Program-made: the position numbers and the translations under genes
Notes under the pieces: model-generated
Seen by the model: the letters and a program-made list of their open reading frames with translations, nothing else
Databases searched by the model: none
What the model was told of the DNA's origin: nothing
In this document: piece after piece, positions 1 through 9,607 of the stretch
Position numbering within the stretch: position 1 is the stretch's first letter
Layout of the letters: every line of letters begins with the position of its first letter
Assembly (NCBI RefSeq): GCF_900112775.1
Contig: NZ_FOYZ01000006.1
Location: 35,037 to 99,036 of the forward strand
Length of the DNA stretch: 64,000 nucleotides
Direction of reading: 5' to 3'
From: Anaeromicropila populeti
GTDB lineage: Bacteria > Bacillota > Clostridia > Lachnospirales > Lachnospiraceae

Positions 1-556
1 AGCGTATATTTCTGAGGAAAATATTCCTCATACCATTTATGAGTGTGAAGGTGCCAGAACTTGTGCCATTGAATTAAGAAGCTTTTCAAAAAATGCAGGA
101 TTTACAGGGGTACGGCTTGGATTTACTGTAATTCCTAAGGAATTAAAAGTAGGTGATGTTTCTTTACATTCTTTATGGGCAAGACGTCACGGAACAAAAT
201 ATAATGGTGCGCCTTATATTATACAAAGAGCAGGTGAGGCTGTTTATTCAGAAGCTGGCAAAGCACAATTAAAAGAGCAGGTTGCATACTATATGAATAA
301 TGCAAAGGTTATATTTAATGGACTGAAAGAAGCAGGATATACAGTTTCTGGTGGTGTGAATGCACCATACATCTGGTTGAAAACGCCTGAACAAATGACT
401 TCTTGGGAATTTTTTGATTTCTTATTAGAGAAGGCAAATGTAGTTGGTACCCCAGGGGCTGGATTTGGACCAAGTGGAGAAGGCTATTTTAGACTTACTG
501 CATTTGGAAGCTTTGAAAATACAGTAGCTGCCATTGAGAGAATAAAAAATATATAG
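1..556 (+). CDS. dapL: LL-diaminopimelate aminotransferase, C-terminal part (5' end outside window)
   Basis: The frame is open from base 2 to a TAG at 554-556, giving about 184 residues of a PLP-dependent class I/II aminotransferase. DapL makes LL-diaminopimelate directly from tetrahydrodipicolinate for lysine and peptidoglycan synthesis. The PLP-binding stretch is [11 protein letters not shown], with the Schiff-base Lys at about residue 30 of the visible part. [11 protein letters not shown] and [17 protein letters not shown] follow, as expected for DapL. The start and N-terminal domain lie upstream of the window. A terminator follows closely, so this is the last gene of its transcript. Confidence 0.9.
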   Translation, partial: AYISEENIPHTIYECEGARTCAIELRSFSKNAGFTGVRLGFTVIPKELKVGDVSLHSLWARRHGTKYNGAPYIIQRAGEAVYSEAGKAQLKEQVAYYMNNAKVIFNGLKEAGYTVSGGVNAPYIWLKTPEQMTSWEFFDFLLEKANVVGTPGAGFGPSGEGYFRLTAFGSFENTVAAIERIKNI

Positions 557-560
557 TGAT

Positions 561-604
561 AACCACATAGAAACTGGTATGAAAGTTTTTATGTGGTTTT
601 TTTT
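561..604 (+). terminator. Rho-independent terminator after dapL
   Basis: AACCACATA (561-569) pairs with TATGTGGTT (590-598), and a run of T follows to 604. Confidence 0.85.
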
Positions 605-719
605 GCAGTAAATCAATGGAAAGTAATTATTTTTACTAAAATACCATGGAAAATACAAAGATTATCTGCTATAATGAAAAAGGCAAGACAAAAAAATAAT
701 TGTTGAGGAGAGATGGAAT

Positions 720-1457
720 ATGGTAAATGCAGTCCATTTGGAGGGGCTTACATATATCCGCACAATCAAGAATACTGCAAATACAGAAGCAACAACAGAT
801 TTTAATAAAACGCTAGAGGAAGCTATGAGTGCAGGTGAAGATAATACTACAGATAGTCAGATTACATTATCCAGCGTACAGTCTCCACAATATCTGGATG
901 AATTTTTTCAAAAAGCATCAGATAAGTACGGTGTACCGGTAGAATTAATTAAAGCGGTTGTTAAGGCAGAGTCAAACTTTAATGCGAATGCAGTAAGCAG
1001 TAGTGGTGCACAAGGACTTATGCAACTGATGCCAGCTACCGCGGAAGGACTTGGTGTGGAAGATTCCTTCGACCCAGAACAAAATATTATGGGAGGCACA
1101 GCATATTTGGCGAAGATGTTAAAGCAGTTTAATGGTAGTGTTAAACTGGCATTAGCGGCATATAATGCAGGGCCTGGTAATGTTACAAAATATGACGGCA
1201 TTCCACCTTTTACGGAGACTCAAAATTATGTGAAAAAGATTTTAGGTTTTCTAGGGGTTTCTGGTAATTCCAGCGTAGAGGCAGCAACAGCATCCGGCGA
1301 GACAGAGCAGAATACATCTACTGCTGAAACAGGCACAGAAGCGGAATTGACAGAGCTAGTTGAAAAGTTTACCAGTCAGTCCAAGTGGTATAATATCCTG
1401 AATGGAACGGACAGTAGCGGCGACTCAGCTTTATCTATTTCAAATATGCTGTTATAA
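720..1457 (+). CDS. Lytic transglycosylase (SLT domain)
   Basis: Predicted 245-residue murein lytic transglycosylase, which cleaves the MurNAc-GlcNAc bond to give 1,6-anhydro ends. Residues about 58-175 form a Slt70-type domain. The catalytic Glu is E84 in VVKAESNFN, followed by GAQGLMQLMPATA (97-109) and the AYNAGPGNV block (147-155). The first 55 residues are polar with no clear signal peptide or membrane segment, so export is not explained by the sequence. A Thr/Ser/Glu-rich linker (about 180-210) precedes a short C-terminal tail. A GAGGAG ribosome site lies just before the ATG. The gene stands alone before a chemoreceptor. Domain call is firm; biological role is not known. Confidence 0.88.
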   Translation: MVNAVHLEGLTYIRTIKNTANTEATTDFNKTLEEAMSAGEDNTTDSQITLSSVQSPQYLDEFFQKASDKYGVPVELIKAVVKAESNFNANAVSSSGAQGLMQLMPATAEGLGVEDSFDPEQNIMGGTAYLAKMLKQFNGSVKLALAAYNAGPGNVTKYDGIPPFTETQNYVKKILGFLGVSGNSSVEAATASGETEQNTSTAETGTEAELTELVEKFTSQSKWYNILNGTDSSGDSALSISNMLL

Positions 1458-1496
1458 TGTGTTAAGTAGTATATAAGCAGGATGGAGGTTTTCAAC

Positions 1497-3008
1497 ATGA
1501 GCAGTGGAACTACTACAATGAGGGAAAGGAAATATAACAACATAGAAGAGCGGAATGTCCGGCTGAATCAATACATTTTTTATGTATTGCTGGCCAGTTA
1601 CGGAATATTTTCTATATATACTCTTATGCAGCCGGCGCATATGTTTCAGGCTGAAGTTATTTCATATGCATTAGTTGCTGTATCAGTTTTATCCGTTATT
1701 TTTCATTTTTTAATGCTGCGTAAGCATGCAACCAGCGAATCATTAATGTTTATTTCATATAGTGTATTTTTAATTTATTATGCTGTTATGCTTACAATAG
1801 GACAGAATTCTTTTATACAGTTTTCTGTAGTAGGGGTTCTGATGGTAGGCGTACTGTTTTATAAAGAAAAGAGAATACTTGTATTTGCAATTATAACACA
1901 GTTGCTGAATATCGGGTATCTGGTTCGGATTATAATTGGAACAGCAGATAAAATGATTATATATAACGAAAGTGTGAAGTGTATGATTATGCTTCTGCTG
2001 TTAACTTTATGTTATTTTTGTACAAAACTGGGGCATGAATTTAACCATGATGCAATTCATGCCCTTCGTGATGAACATCAGGTTCAGAATGAAATTCTAG
2101 AGGATGTATTAAGGATTGCTAAGAAAGTGAAGGAAGGAACGATTACTACAAATGAAATTGTGATGGAACTAGAAAATTCCACAAATATTGTGAATAATGC
2201 AGTAAGTGAAATTTCTTCAGGAACTCAGATTACAGCTGAAAATATTCAGGAACAGACAGTTATGACACAGTCTATTCAGAATTCCATTAATGATACGGTT
2301 ATGGATTCAAAGAAGATGGTTAAGATTGCAAAAGATGCAAGAAAAGTAATTGACAGCAATCTGAAGGTAATGGATATATTAAAAGTTCAGTCAGAAGAAA
2401 TTGGAAAGAAAAATGAGGTGGCAGCTGATTCCATGGTTAAGCTACAGGATAAAGCAGAACAGGTGAAGAAAATTGCAGCGATTATTTTTGATATCTCCAG
2501 TCAGACAAATTTACTGGCCTTAAATGCTTCCATAGAAAGTGCAAGAGCAGGAGAAGCAGGAAGAGGATTTGCAGTAGTTGCAGATCAGATACGGCAGCTG
2601 GCTGAGCAGACTAGAAAGTCTACTGAGAGCATTGCAAAGATTATTGAAGAGTTGTATGATAATGCAGAAGATGCGTCTCAGACGGTGCAGCACTCTATTG
2701 ATTCCAGCCAGAAGCAGTCTGAAATGATTGTGGAAGCCTCTAATAGTTTTGAAAAGGTTACTCAAAATGTAAAAACTCTTATTGAGGATATTAGCAGTAT
2801 TGATACAATGTTAGTAAATCTTGCGGATGCTAATAATAAAATTGTGGATAATATTAGTCAGTTAAGTGCCACTAGTGAAGAAATTACGGCAAGTTCAAAT
2901 GAGGCGGCTGATGTTAGTGAGAATAGTAAGAAAGATGCCGATAAGGCAAAAAGATTATTAGCTGAAGTAATGGATTCTGTAAAGGGTTTTGATAAATACC
3001 TGAATTAA
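1497..3008 (+). CDS. Methyl-accepting chemotaxis protein with six-helix membrane domain
   Basis: 503-residue chemoreceptor. About six hydrophobic helices fill the first 170 residues, with no large extracellular ligand domain. A long cytoplasmic coiled coil follows, carrying the signalling hairpin tip with [20 protein letters not shown] and [17 protein letters not shown]. Such proteins pass a signal to CheW/CheA; this layout suggests sensing within the membrane or of internal state. I place the start at 1497 because GGAGG at 1484-1488 has good spacing to it, while the ATG at 1482 overlaps that ribosome site. Ligand unknown. Confidence 0.9.
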   Translation: MSSGTTTMRERKYNNIEERNVRLNQYIFYVLLASYGIFSIYTLMQPAHMFQAEVISYALVAVSVLSVIFHFLMLRKHATSESLMFISYSVFLIYYAVMLTIGQNSFIQFSVVGVLMVGVLFYKEKRILVFAIITQLLNIGYLVRIIIGTADKMIIYNESVKCMIMLLLLTLCYFCTKLGHEFNHDAIHALRDEHQVQNEILEDVLRIAKKVKEGTITTNEIVMELENSTNIVNNAVSEISSGTQITAENIQEQTVMTQSIQNSINDTVMDSKKMVKIAKDARKVIDSNLKVMDILKVQSEEIGKKNEVAADSMVKLQDKAEQVKKIAAIIFDISSQTNLLALNASIESARAGEAGRGFAVVADQIRQLAEQTRKSTESIAKIIEELYDNAEDASQTVQHSIDSSQKQSEMIVEASNSFEKVTQNVKTLIEDISSIDTMLVNLADANNKIVDNISQLSATSEEITASSNEAADVSENSKKDADKAKRLLAEVMDSVKGFDKYLN

Positions 3009-3025
3009 TAGAGGAAAACTAATAG

Positions 3026-3071
3026 GAAACCGTCATAAATTGACTGCATTAAGCCAGCTTATGACGGTTTC
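3026..3071. terminator. Bidirectional terminator between convergent genes
   Basis: A 13-bp perfect stem, GAAACCGTCATAA (3026-3038) with TTATGACGGTTTC (3059-3071), lies between the chemoreceptor and the minus-strand gene ending at 3108. Confidence 0.8.
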
Positions 3072-3107
3072 TTAGAATATAAATAACGGCTTTAAAGTAA
3101 CTGAGTA

Positions 3108-3377
3108 CTATATCTTCATCATTTTCTTAAGGACTTCAAATTTAGCCAGTTCTTCTTGTGACATATCATGTGTTAATATAGTAAACAGCGTATCCCGTTC
3201 TTTTGGAGTAAAAGATAAGTTTTGAGATTTTAATTGAGTTTGTGCGGATAAAATCAAGGGAAGGGCTTGCTGCATCGACTTTCCTTTACTTTGCTTTGAA
3301 ATATCCATCAAAATCTTTTTTTTTCGCGGATCCATTTTTTGAAATACGGGATCCTCCATCCATTTTTCTTGTTGCAT
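3108..3377 (-). CDS. Unknown 89-residue protein
   Basis: Small, charged, probably soluble and mostly helical protein with no recognisable domain. It begins 13 bases after the stop of the next upstream minus-strand gene (3391-3864), so the two are probably co-transcribed. A strong AAGGGGGG ribosome site precedes the ATG. Its C-terminal stretch (TPKERDTLFTILTHDMSQEELAKFEVLKKMMKI region) resembles the end of its neighbour (LTQLSPEQKATFDNMNMLF) in spacing and residue type, which hints at related helical tails. No function can be given. Confidence 0.7.
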   Translation of the reverse strand: MQQEKWMEDPVFQKMDPRKKKILMDISKQSKGKSMQQALPLILSAQTQLKSQNLSFTPKERDTLFTILTHDMSQEELAKFEVLKKMMKI

Positions 3378-3390
3378 ACGAATCCCCCCT

Positions 3391-3864
3391 TTACATATTC
3401 ATTGCTCGAAAGAGCATGTTCATGTTATCAAAGGTTGCCTTTTGCTCGGGAGAAAGCTGAGTAAGTAAAAATTCAATAATTGGGGCAACAGATGCATGCA
3501 TCCCATTATTAGTGCTGGCTGCTTTCAATTCGGGAGTAGGATTGTTTTGTTTAAAGACCTCATATGACTGGTATAAATTTCTAGCTTTTATAAAATTAAG
3601 CACGGTATTAATGAGTTCTTTTTCAGAAGTGGTGCATACAGTTTGAATGCTGGTCAGCATTCCTTCTAAGTTAAATTGTGATTGTCCGATATCGCAAGCT
3701 TCTAGTTCTGGTGACTTTCCAATCGTTGCAAATGATTCAGCTAATTCACTGGTTTTTATTGCAACTTCCATGGATTGCTTTGTTCTGTTATCTACGTAGG
3801 GTAGTGCAGCTTTCAAAATATCGAAAATGTGATTCATAGAATTCTCATTTTTGTTTTTTTCCAT
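3391..3864 (-). CDS. Unknown 157-residue helical protein
   Basis: Predicted soluble, largely alpha-helical protein with no known domain that I can recognise and no signal peptide. It is the first gene of a two-gene minus-strand unit with the 89-residue protein. AGAGG precedes its ATG. An AT-rich region (3865-3954) separating it from luxS presumably holds its promoter. The C-terminus (LTQLSPEQKATFDNMNMLFRAMNM region) is similar in kind to the end of the downstream protein. Function unknown. Confidence 0.7.
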   Translation of the reverse strand: MEKNKNENSMNHIFDILKAALPYVDNRTKQSMEVAIKTSELAESFATIGKSPELEACDIGQSQFNLEGMLTSIQTVCTTSEKELINTVLNFIKARNLYQSYEVFKQNNPTPELKAASTNNGMHASVAPIIEFLLTQLSPEQKATFDNMNMLFRAMNM

Positions 3865-3954
3865 ACTAAAACCTCTTTATAGTTTTAGTATAGTATATTT
3901 GCCTACTAGAAAAAAAAGTACAAAATAATTGTACAAGTGAATAATTCTAAAAAT

Positions 3955-4434
3955 CTATTGTGGATAAACTAGTCTGTCAGTTGAAATATCAAAAAGAACA
4001 TTTTTTAGATAGTTTGCTGCCAGATATTTTGCCATTGGAAGATTCATGTCCAGATAGTTTCCACATTCAATAGCGGAAGCCCCAGGTACGTCACCATCAA
4101 AGTCAGAAATAAAGGAAAATAATTCTTTTAATAATTCAATAATAGCAGAGGATTCATAATCTCCAGCTAAAATTAGATAAAAACCTGTTCTACAGCCCAT
4201 AGGTCCAAAGTATATAATTTTAGATGAAAAATCTTTATGGTTCCTTAGAAAAGTAGCAGCAAGGTGTTCGATTGTATGCATTTCTGCTGTATTCATAACT
4301 GGTTCATAATTAGGTCTTGTCATTCTGAGGTCAAAGGTAGTAAGGACTTCCTGACCAACCTTGTCCTTTCTGGAAACATAAACACCAGGCATTAATTTTA
4401 AGTGGTCTATTGAAAAGCTTGTAATTTGTTTCAT
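3955..4434 (-). CDS. luxS: S-ribosylhomocysteine lyase
   Basis: 159-residue LuxS, which splits S-ribosylhomocysteine into homocysteine and DPD, the precursor of autoinducer-2, in the activated methyl cycle. The metal ligands are visible: H53 and H57 in HTIEHL and C124 in AIECGNY. E56 and the catalytic-type C81 in GPMGCRTGFYL are also present. Length matches the family. AAGGAG precedes the ATG. The gene is monocistronic and divergent from trpS; no pfs/methyl-cycle partner is beside it. Confidence 0.97.
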   Translation of the reverse strand: MKQITSFSIDHLKLMPGVYVSRKDKVGQEVLTTFDLRMTRPNYEPVMNTAEMHTIEHLAATFLRNHKDFSSKIIYFGPMGCRTGFYLILAGDYESSAIIELLKELFSFISDFDGDVPGASAIECGNYLDMNLPMAKYLAANYLKNVLFDISTDRLVYPQ

Positions 4435-4562
4435 ACTATTATCTACTCCTTATCTCATTCATTTTATTGTAATCACTATATTATATCATAAAGAAATATT
4501 TACTAACAAGATAAAATGTGTTAAACTTATTTAAGAAAGATTCCACATTAGGAGGAAGAAAA

Positions 4563-5567
4563 ATGTTAAATGATAAGAAAGTGTTATTTAGTGGAATGCA
4601 GGCTACTGGCAGTTTGACCTTGGGTAATTATTTGGGAGCTCTTAAAAACTGGGTGTCTTTAAATGAAGAATATGAATGTTTTTATGGTGTTATGGATTTA
4701 CATTCTATAACCGTTAGACAAAACCCTGCTGAATTTAGACAAAAAGCAAGGGCTTTATATATTTTATATGTAGCAGCCGGATTAGACCCAGAAAAGAATT
4801 GCATTTATTATCAATCACATGTGTCAGGACATGCAGAATTGAGCTGGATTCTAAGCTGCTTCACCTATATGGGAGAGTTAAACCGTATGACTCAGTTTAA
4901 GGACAAGTCAGCAAAGCATGCAGATAACGTTAATGCAGGACTTTTTACCTATCCTGTTTTAATGGCAGCAGATATTTTATTATACCAGGCAGATGTTGTA
5001 CCTGTAGGTGTCGACCAAAAGCAGCATCTTGAAATTACAAGAGATATTGCTGAGCGGTTTAATAGTGTATATGGTAATGTTTTTACAATTCCAGAACCTT
5101 ATATTGGGAAAAAGGGCGCTAAAGTAATGAGTTTACAAGAGCCAGCCAAGAAAATGTCAAAATCAGATGAGAACCCCAACGCAAGTGTTTTCTTAATGGA
5201 TGATCCAGACACGATAATCAGAAAGTTTAAGAGGGCAGTTACGGATTCAGACAGCGAAGTGCGCTATAGTGAGGAAAAACAAGGCATCAGCAATTTGATG
5301 GAAATATATAGTTCTGCAACAGGAAAAAGCTATAATGAGATTGAGAAGGAATTTGATGGAAGAGGTTACGGTGATTTTAAAGTAGCGGTTGGAGAAGCAG
5401 TCGTTTCCATTTTAAAGCCTTTACAGGACAGAGTGGCAGAACTTACAAAGGACAAGGTATATATAGACAGTATGATTAAGATGAATGGGGAAAAGGCACA
5501 GTACTTTTCCAATAAGACACTTAGGAAAGTCCAGAAGAAGGTTGGATTTACAGAAAAAATAAAGTAA
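4563..5567 (+). CDS. trpS: Tryptophanyl-tRNA synthetase
   Basis: 334-residue class Ic synthetase that charges tRNA-Trp. The HIGH-like motif is TGSLTLGNY (15-23) and the KMSKS loop is at 197-201. Size is typical of bacterial TrpRS. The start at 4563 is chosen because AGGAGG sits about 8 bases before it; the in-frame ATG at 4518 has no ribosome site. The 128-bp gap to luxS is too short for a full T-box leader and none is seen. A terminator follows. Confidence 0.96.
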   Translation: MLNDKKVLFSGMQATGSLTLGNYLGALKNWVSLNEEYECFYGVMDLHSITVRQNPAEFRQKARALYILYVAAGLDPEKNCIYYQSHVSGHAELSWILSCFTYMGELNRMTQFKDKSAKHADNVNAGLFTYPVLMAADILLYQADVVPVGVDQKQHLEITRDIAERFNSVYGNVFTIPEPYIGKKGAKVMSLQEPAKKMSKSDENPNASVFLMDDPDTIIRKFKRAVTDSDSEVRYSEEKQGISNLMEIYSSATGKSYNEIEKEFDGRGYGDFKVAVGEAVVSILKPLQDRVAELTKDKVYIDSMIKMNGEKAQYFSNKTLRKVQKKVGFTEKIK

Positions 5568-5573
5568 GCAATT

Positions 5574-5612
5574 AACATCCATGCCATGGTAGTGATAAGG
5601 CATGGATGTTTC
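5574..5612 (+). terminator. Terminator after trpS
   Basis: AACATCCATGCC (5574-5585) pairs with GGCATGGATGTT (5599-5610), followed by T-rich sequence. Confidence 0.8.
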
Positions 5613-5810
5613 TATTTACTTTGACCGTGTACGCAAGTAAGTTGAAGTGAGGTAAGTCTATATCAAATAGCTGCAAAGCAACAGCTTTTAATATTTAAAA
5701 TAGAAGCTAGAAAATCTTGTAAAATTTCTAATAATAACTTAAAAAATGCAGGAAAAAACGTGCATTTGTCTAATTTGTTTCCAGCGTATGTAAAAACAAT
5801 GTAAAAGAAC

Positions 5811-5856
5811 TTGAAATAAGGAATCTAATGGTATATAATGTAAAATGCATTTTACA
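5811..5856 (+). promoter_or_regulatory. Promoter with palindromic operator for the MFS/aminotransferase operon
   Basis: TTGAAA (5811-5816) and TATAAT (5834-5839) are 17 bp apart. Directly after the -10 lies a perfect 18-bp palindrome, 5839-5856, with core GTAAAATGCATTTTAC. Its position over the start of transcription fits a repressor site. The same half-sites occur at 17222-17237. The rest of the gap 5613-5913 is AT-rich and shows no gene. Confidence 0.75.
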
Positions 5857-5913
5857 AAATGTCCTATTTATTTCATAGGGCTGAAAAATAAAATAGAAAG
5901 TGGAAGGATAAAA

Positions 5914-7116
5914 ATGAAAGCTAATATAAGAAATAATTATAGGTTTACGATATATGCCTGCTATTTAGGATATATTGTACAGGGAATCATTAATAATGTC
6001 AGCCCTATTCTTTTTGTTACATATCAAAATAGATTGGGAATTTCTCTTGATAAGATAGGAATTTTGATAGCTGTTAACTTTGGAGTTCAGATACTGATTG
6101 ATATAGTGGCAGCAAAGTATGTAGATAAAATTGGTTATCGACTAAGTATGATATTAGCACATATTTTCTCAACAATAGGTTTGATTGGAATTGGAGTTAC
6201 TCCATTTTTCTTTAATACACCGTTTGCGGGGCTTTTAACTGCAACTATATTAAATGGAATAGGAGGAGGATTACTGGAAGTATTGGTAAGCCCTATCGTT
6301 GAAGCGGCACCATCTGAAAAAAAGGATAAGGTAATGAGCATGCTTCATTCGTTTTATTGCTGGGGATGTGTAGGGTTTATTGCAATATCTACGATTGCAC
6401 TTAGGATTATAAGTCAGGAATATTGGTACGTTTTGCCTATTGTTTGGTCTGCGGTTCCTATTCTGAACTGCATCTTATTTGGATTTGTACCAATTGGTGT
6501 ACTGGTAGAAGATGGAGAACAAATGTCATTTCATAGTTTGTGCAGGAAAAAGATATTTTGGATATTAATAGTATTTATGTTATGTGCAGGAGCATCTGAA
6601 ATGGGAATGTCTCAATGGGCATCCTATTTTGCCGAAATTGGACTTGGGGTAAATAAGACATTTGGCGATATATTAGGGCCATGTTTCTTTAGTTTTATGA
6701 TGGGAATAGCAAGACTTATTTATGGAAAAAGTGATTCTGAAATAAATCTAAATCACTTCATGGCAGGTAGTTGCGTGCTATGCGTTTGTAGTTATCTTCT
6801 TGCAGTTTTTGCTCCGATACCTGTACTTGGGCTTATTGGTTGTGGCTTATGTGGCTTATCAGTAGGAATTTTATGGCCAGGTACTTTCAGTATTGCCGCC
6901 AGAGAGTGTAAGGCAGGTGGAACTACGCTTTTTGCATTGCTGGCTTTAGCAGGAGATATTGGCTGTATTTCAGGACCAGAATTGGTTAGTATTGTGTCTG
7001 GGAAGTTCCCATTCTATGGGCTAAAAGCAGGGTTACTTGCAGCAGTTATTTTCCCAGTAATTTTATTAATAGGAATACTGGTATTTGTATTGGAGAGAAA
7101 GTTCGTAAAACAATAA
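5914..7116 (+). CDS. MFS transporter
   Basis: 400-residue membrane protein with about twelve hydrophobic segments, typical of the major facilitator superfamily. YVDKIGYRLSMI after helix 2 is the usual DxxGxR-like loop. Overall character recalls sugar permeases of the FucP type, but the substrate cannot be read from sequence. The start at 5914 follows a GGAAGGA site; the upstream ATG at 5845 falls inside the operator and would make the protein longer than needed. It is the first gene of a unit with an aminotransferase, a dehydrogenase, a HAD phosphatase and a DUF1349 protein, so it probably imports their substrate. Confidence 0.85.
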   Translation: MKANIRNNYRFTIYACYLGYIVQGIINNVSPILFVTYQNRLGISLDKIGILIAVNFGVQILIDIVAAKYVDKIGYRLSMILAHIFSTIGLIGIGVTPFFFNTPFAGLLTATILNGIGGGLLEVLVSPIVEAAPSEKKDKVMSMLHSFYCWGCVGFIAISTIALRIISQEYWYVLPIVWSAVPILNCILFGFVPIGVLVEDGEQMSFHSLCRKKIFWILIVFMLCAGASEMGMSQWASYFAEIGLGVNKTFGDILGPCFFSFMMGIARLIYGKSDSEINLNHFMAGSCVLCVCSYLLAVFAPIPVLGLIGCGLCGLSVGILWPGTFSIAARECKAGGTTLFALLALAGDIGCISGPELVSIVSGKFPFYGLKAGLLAAVIFPVILLIGILVFVLERKFVKQ

Positions 7117-7152
7117 TTATTGTAAAAAACAAGTAAAAATATGAAAAATATA

Positions 7153-7181
7153 TTGAAATTCAAAATACAATGTAATATAAT
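7153..7181 (+). promoter_or_regulatory. Internal promoter before the aminotransferase gene
   Basis: TTGAAA (7153-7158), 17-bp spacer, TATAAT (7176-7181). GTAAAA follows the -10 directly, as at 5840, giving one half of the palindrome found at the upstream promoter. The operon is therefore probably transcribed from two co-regulated promoters. Confidence 0.65.
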
Positions 7182-7276
7182 GTAAAAGTATTGAAAAAAT
7201 GGAAATACAATAAATTAATACAAACTAACGAAAGGTAAATTAGCTTTAAAGAAAATTAAAGAAAAAAGGTGAAAGT

Positions 7277-8548
7277 ATGAAAATTTTAGAGTACGAGGAG
7301 ATAGGACAAAACAATTCTTTGGAAAAGTATTCGGGAAAAGGGATTAATTTGTACATCGATGGTAAAAGGTATATTGATTGTGCATCAGGAACGTTCAATT
7401 TATCACTTGGATACTCAACGGAAGAACATATTGAAGCATTGTGCAGCCAATTACATAAGTGCTGCCATCTTTCTTCAAGTTATACAACAGAAAAATCAAA
7501 AGAAATTTTTGAATTAATGAAAGAATATTTACCAGAACAAATAGGCGCTTTTTGGTTTCGTGATATTATAGGTTCAAGTGCTAATGAATGTGCTATTCGA
7601 ATTGCTCAAAAGGCAACTGGTAAGACTGATGTGATATCTTTGTTTGTTTCACATCACGGACAAAGTAGCTTAACAACATGTGTGTCTGGTAATGCTTTTC
7701 GTCGTAAAAGTTTTTGTTTATCTGGTGTAAATAGTATTAAGATACCAGCTCCAGATTGTTATAATTGTTTTTATTCTCAATCTAATGAGTATTGTGATGT
7801 TCAATGTGCCAAGCGACTAGAAGATTTTATTGAGTATGCTTCTAGTGGCCAGGTAGCAGCATTTATAATGGAGCCTATATTAGGTAATGGAGGGAATATC
7901 GTACCTGACACTAGATATTATAAAATAATTAGGGAGATATGTGACAAGTATGGTATTCTTATTATTGCAGATGAAGTGCAGACAGGATTTGGAAGAACAG
8001 GTTCATTTTTTGCTACTACTGGATATGCAAAAGATTTAAGACCAGATATTATAACTTTTGCTAAGGGAGCAGGGGGAATTGGAATTCCAGTTGCAGGTGT
8101 ACTAATGAGAAAAGAGCTTGATGTATTGGAAGCATGGGAACATTCGACCACATCAGGTGCTAATCCATTAGCTCTTGTTGCAATAGAAGAAACAATTAAG
8201 TATATTAGAAAATACAATATACTGGATAATGTAAATGAACAATCTGTTCTATTAGAGGATGGTTTGAGATATTTGGCATTAAAATATCCTTTTGTTTATA
8301 ATGTGAAAGGAAAAGGATTAATGTTCGGATTTGATCTTGCTGAAAGAAAAGATGTAGATGAATTTATTAGGATAGCATACGAAAATGGTCTCATTGTCAG
8401 AGCTAGCCGTTATGTATTCGGAAATACCATTAAGGTAAGACCACCTCTAATTGTGACAGAATCAGAAATAAATGAGATATTAGAAAAATTAGAACTATCA
8501 ATGATTCAATTCAGCAAGGAGAAAGAATATGAGAGCATTAAAATATAA
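7277..8548 (+). CDS. Class III PLP-dependent aminotransferase
   Basis: 423-residue aminotransferase of the GABA/ornithine aminotransferase fold. The PLP-binding Asp is D232 in IIADEVQTGFGRTG and the Schiff-base Lys is K263 in TFAKGAGGIG. It moves an amino group between a small amine and a keto acid; the substrate is not evident. It overlaps the next gene by 20 bases, which indicates tight coupling. The middle part has an unusual group of Cys residues (about 155-178: DCYNCFYSQSNEYCDVQC), which could bind metal or form disulfides. Confidence 0.88.
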   Translation: MKILEYEEIGQNNSLEKYSGKGINLYIDGKRYIDCASGTFNLSLGYSTEEHIEALCSQLHKCCHLSSSYTTEKSKEIFELMKEYLPEQIGAFWFRDIIGSSANECAIRIAQKATGKTDVISLFVSHHGQSSLTTCVSGNAFRRKSFCLSGVNSIKIPAPDCYNCFYSQSNEYCDVQCAKRLEDFIEYASSGQVAAFIMEPILGNGGNIVPDTRYYKIIREICDKYGILIIADEVQTGFGRTGSFFATTGYAKDLRPDIITFAKGAGGIGIPVAGVLMRKELDVLEAWEHSTTSGANPLALVAIEETIKYIRKYNILDNVNEQSVLLEDGLRYLALKYPFVYNVKGKGLMFGFDLAERKDVDEFIRIAYENGLIVRASRYVFGNTIKVRPPLIVTESEINEILEKLELSMIQFSKEKEYESIKI

Positions 8549-9578
8549 AGATATGTGGGATGTTTCAATTGAGGAGGTGGAAGATCTCCATGTGATTAAT
8601 CCAGATGATGTAATAGTAGAAGTAAAATATTGCGGAATATGCGGAACAGATATTGGTATTGTTTCAGGAGAATATCCTGTAGCGGTAAAGGGTGTCACGA
8701 TTGGACATGAAGCAACAGGTATTATTGCTGAAGTTGGTAAGGATGTAAAAAATGTAAAGCCAGGAGACAGAGTTGTGATTAATCCAACTACATATTGTGG
8801 CACTTGCAGAATGTGTAAAACATTAAGAATCAATCATTGTGAAAATAAGTTTGGAACAGAGAGTGGCGTAAGTTATGATGGGACTTTTGCCCAACGATAT
8901 CGGACAACATCAGGGTATGTACATAAAATTCCAGATCACATTTCTATGAAGGCAGTTGCATTAACAGAACCATTAAGCTGTGTAGTGACAGGATTACGAA
9001 AAATTCAGCCTACAACAATGAATTTAAATAGCTATGTATTTGGTGCAGGCACTATGGGAATTCTTTATACATGGGGTTTGACTTTAAAAGGGATTGTACC
9101 TGTAGTTATAGAAAAATCACCTGCACGATTTGAGTATGCTAAAAAATGTCTTCCAGAAGGAGTTAGGATATATCAGTCCCTTGAGGAAGCTAGAGCTGAT
9201 TATTTTCAGGATCCAAAAGCGCCTTTGGACATAGTGGTAGACACAACATCTGGACTTTTAGAAGAATTGTATCCTCAAATGGCATGTGGTGGTACTTATA
9301 TGAGTATTGGGTTAAAGAAAAAATATGCTAGAATTAATACAATGGAGTTAGCGGATAAAAGTTTATCCATTGTAGGTTCTATTGATTCTATGCATGGTTC
9401 TTTCTTAGAGGCATTTCATCTTATTACAAAGAATGTAATTCCGACAGAAAAGCTAATTAGTCATGTAATTCCATTGTCAGATTTTAAACAGGCATTTTCT
9501 ATTATTGGCTGTGATATAGAAGCAAAGTCTATGGTTCCAGCCAAGATTGAAAATGCAAAAATCCTTTTAGAAATATAA
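8529..9578 (+). CDS. Zinc-dependent medium-chain dehydrogenase
   Basis: 349-residue alcohol/polyol dehydrogenase of the threonine/sorbitol dehydrogenase type. Catalytic zinc ligands are C38 (CGICGTD), H60 and E61 (GHEATG). Structural zinc ligands are C90, C93, C96 and C104. The NAD-binding region starts near residue 165 (YVFGAGTMGILY). It would oxidise a secondary alcohol or reduce a ketone. Its pairing with an aminotransferase suggests a keto intermediate shared by the two enzymes, for example in use of an amino sugar or amino alcohol. The substrate is inference only. Confidence 0.88.
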   Translation: MRALKYKDMWDVSIEEVEDLHVINPDDVIVEVKYCGICGTDIGIVSGEYPVAVKGVTIGHEATGIIAEVGKDVKNVKPGDRVVINPTTYCGTCRMCKTLRINHCENKFGTESGVSYDGTFAQRYRTTSGYVHKIPDHISMKAVALTEPLSCVVTGLRKIQPTTMNLNSYVFGAGTMGILYTWGLTLKGIVPVVIEKSPARFEYAKKCLPEGVRIYQSLEEARADYFQDPKAPLDIVVDTTSGLLEELYPQMACGGTYMSIGLKKKYARINTMELADKSLSIVGSIDSMHGSFLEAFHLITKNVIPTEKLISHVIPLSDFKQAFSIIGCDIEAKSMVPAKIENAKILLEI

Positions 9579-9607
9579 GTAATTATACTTAAATGAGGAG
9601 GTTTGAT

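Noticed and set aside
4435..4562. T-box leader before trpS
   Set aside because: The gap is only 128 bases and shows neither a T-box core nor a terminator-antiterminator pair.
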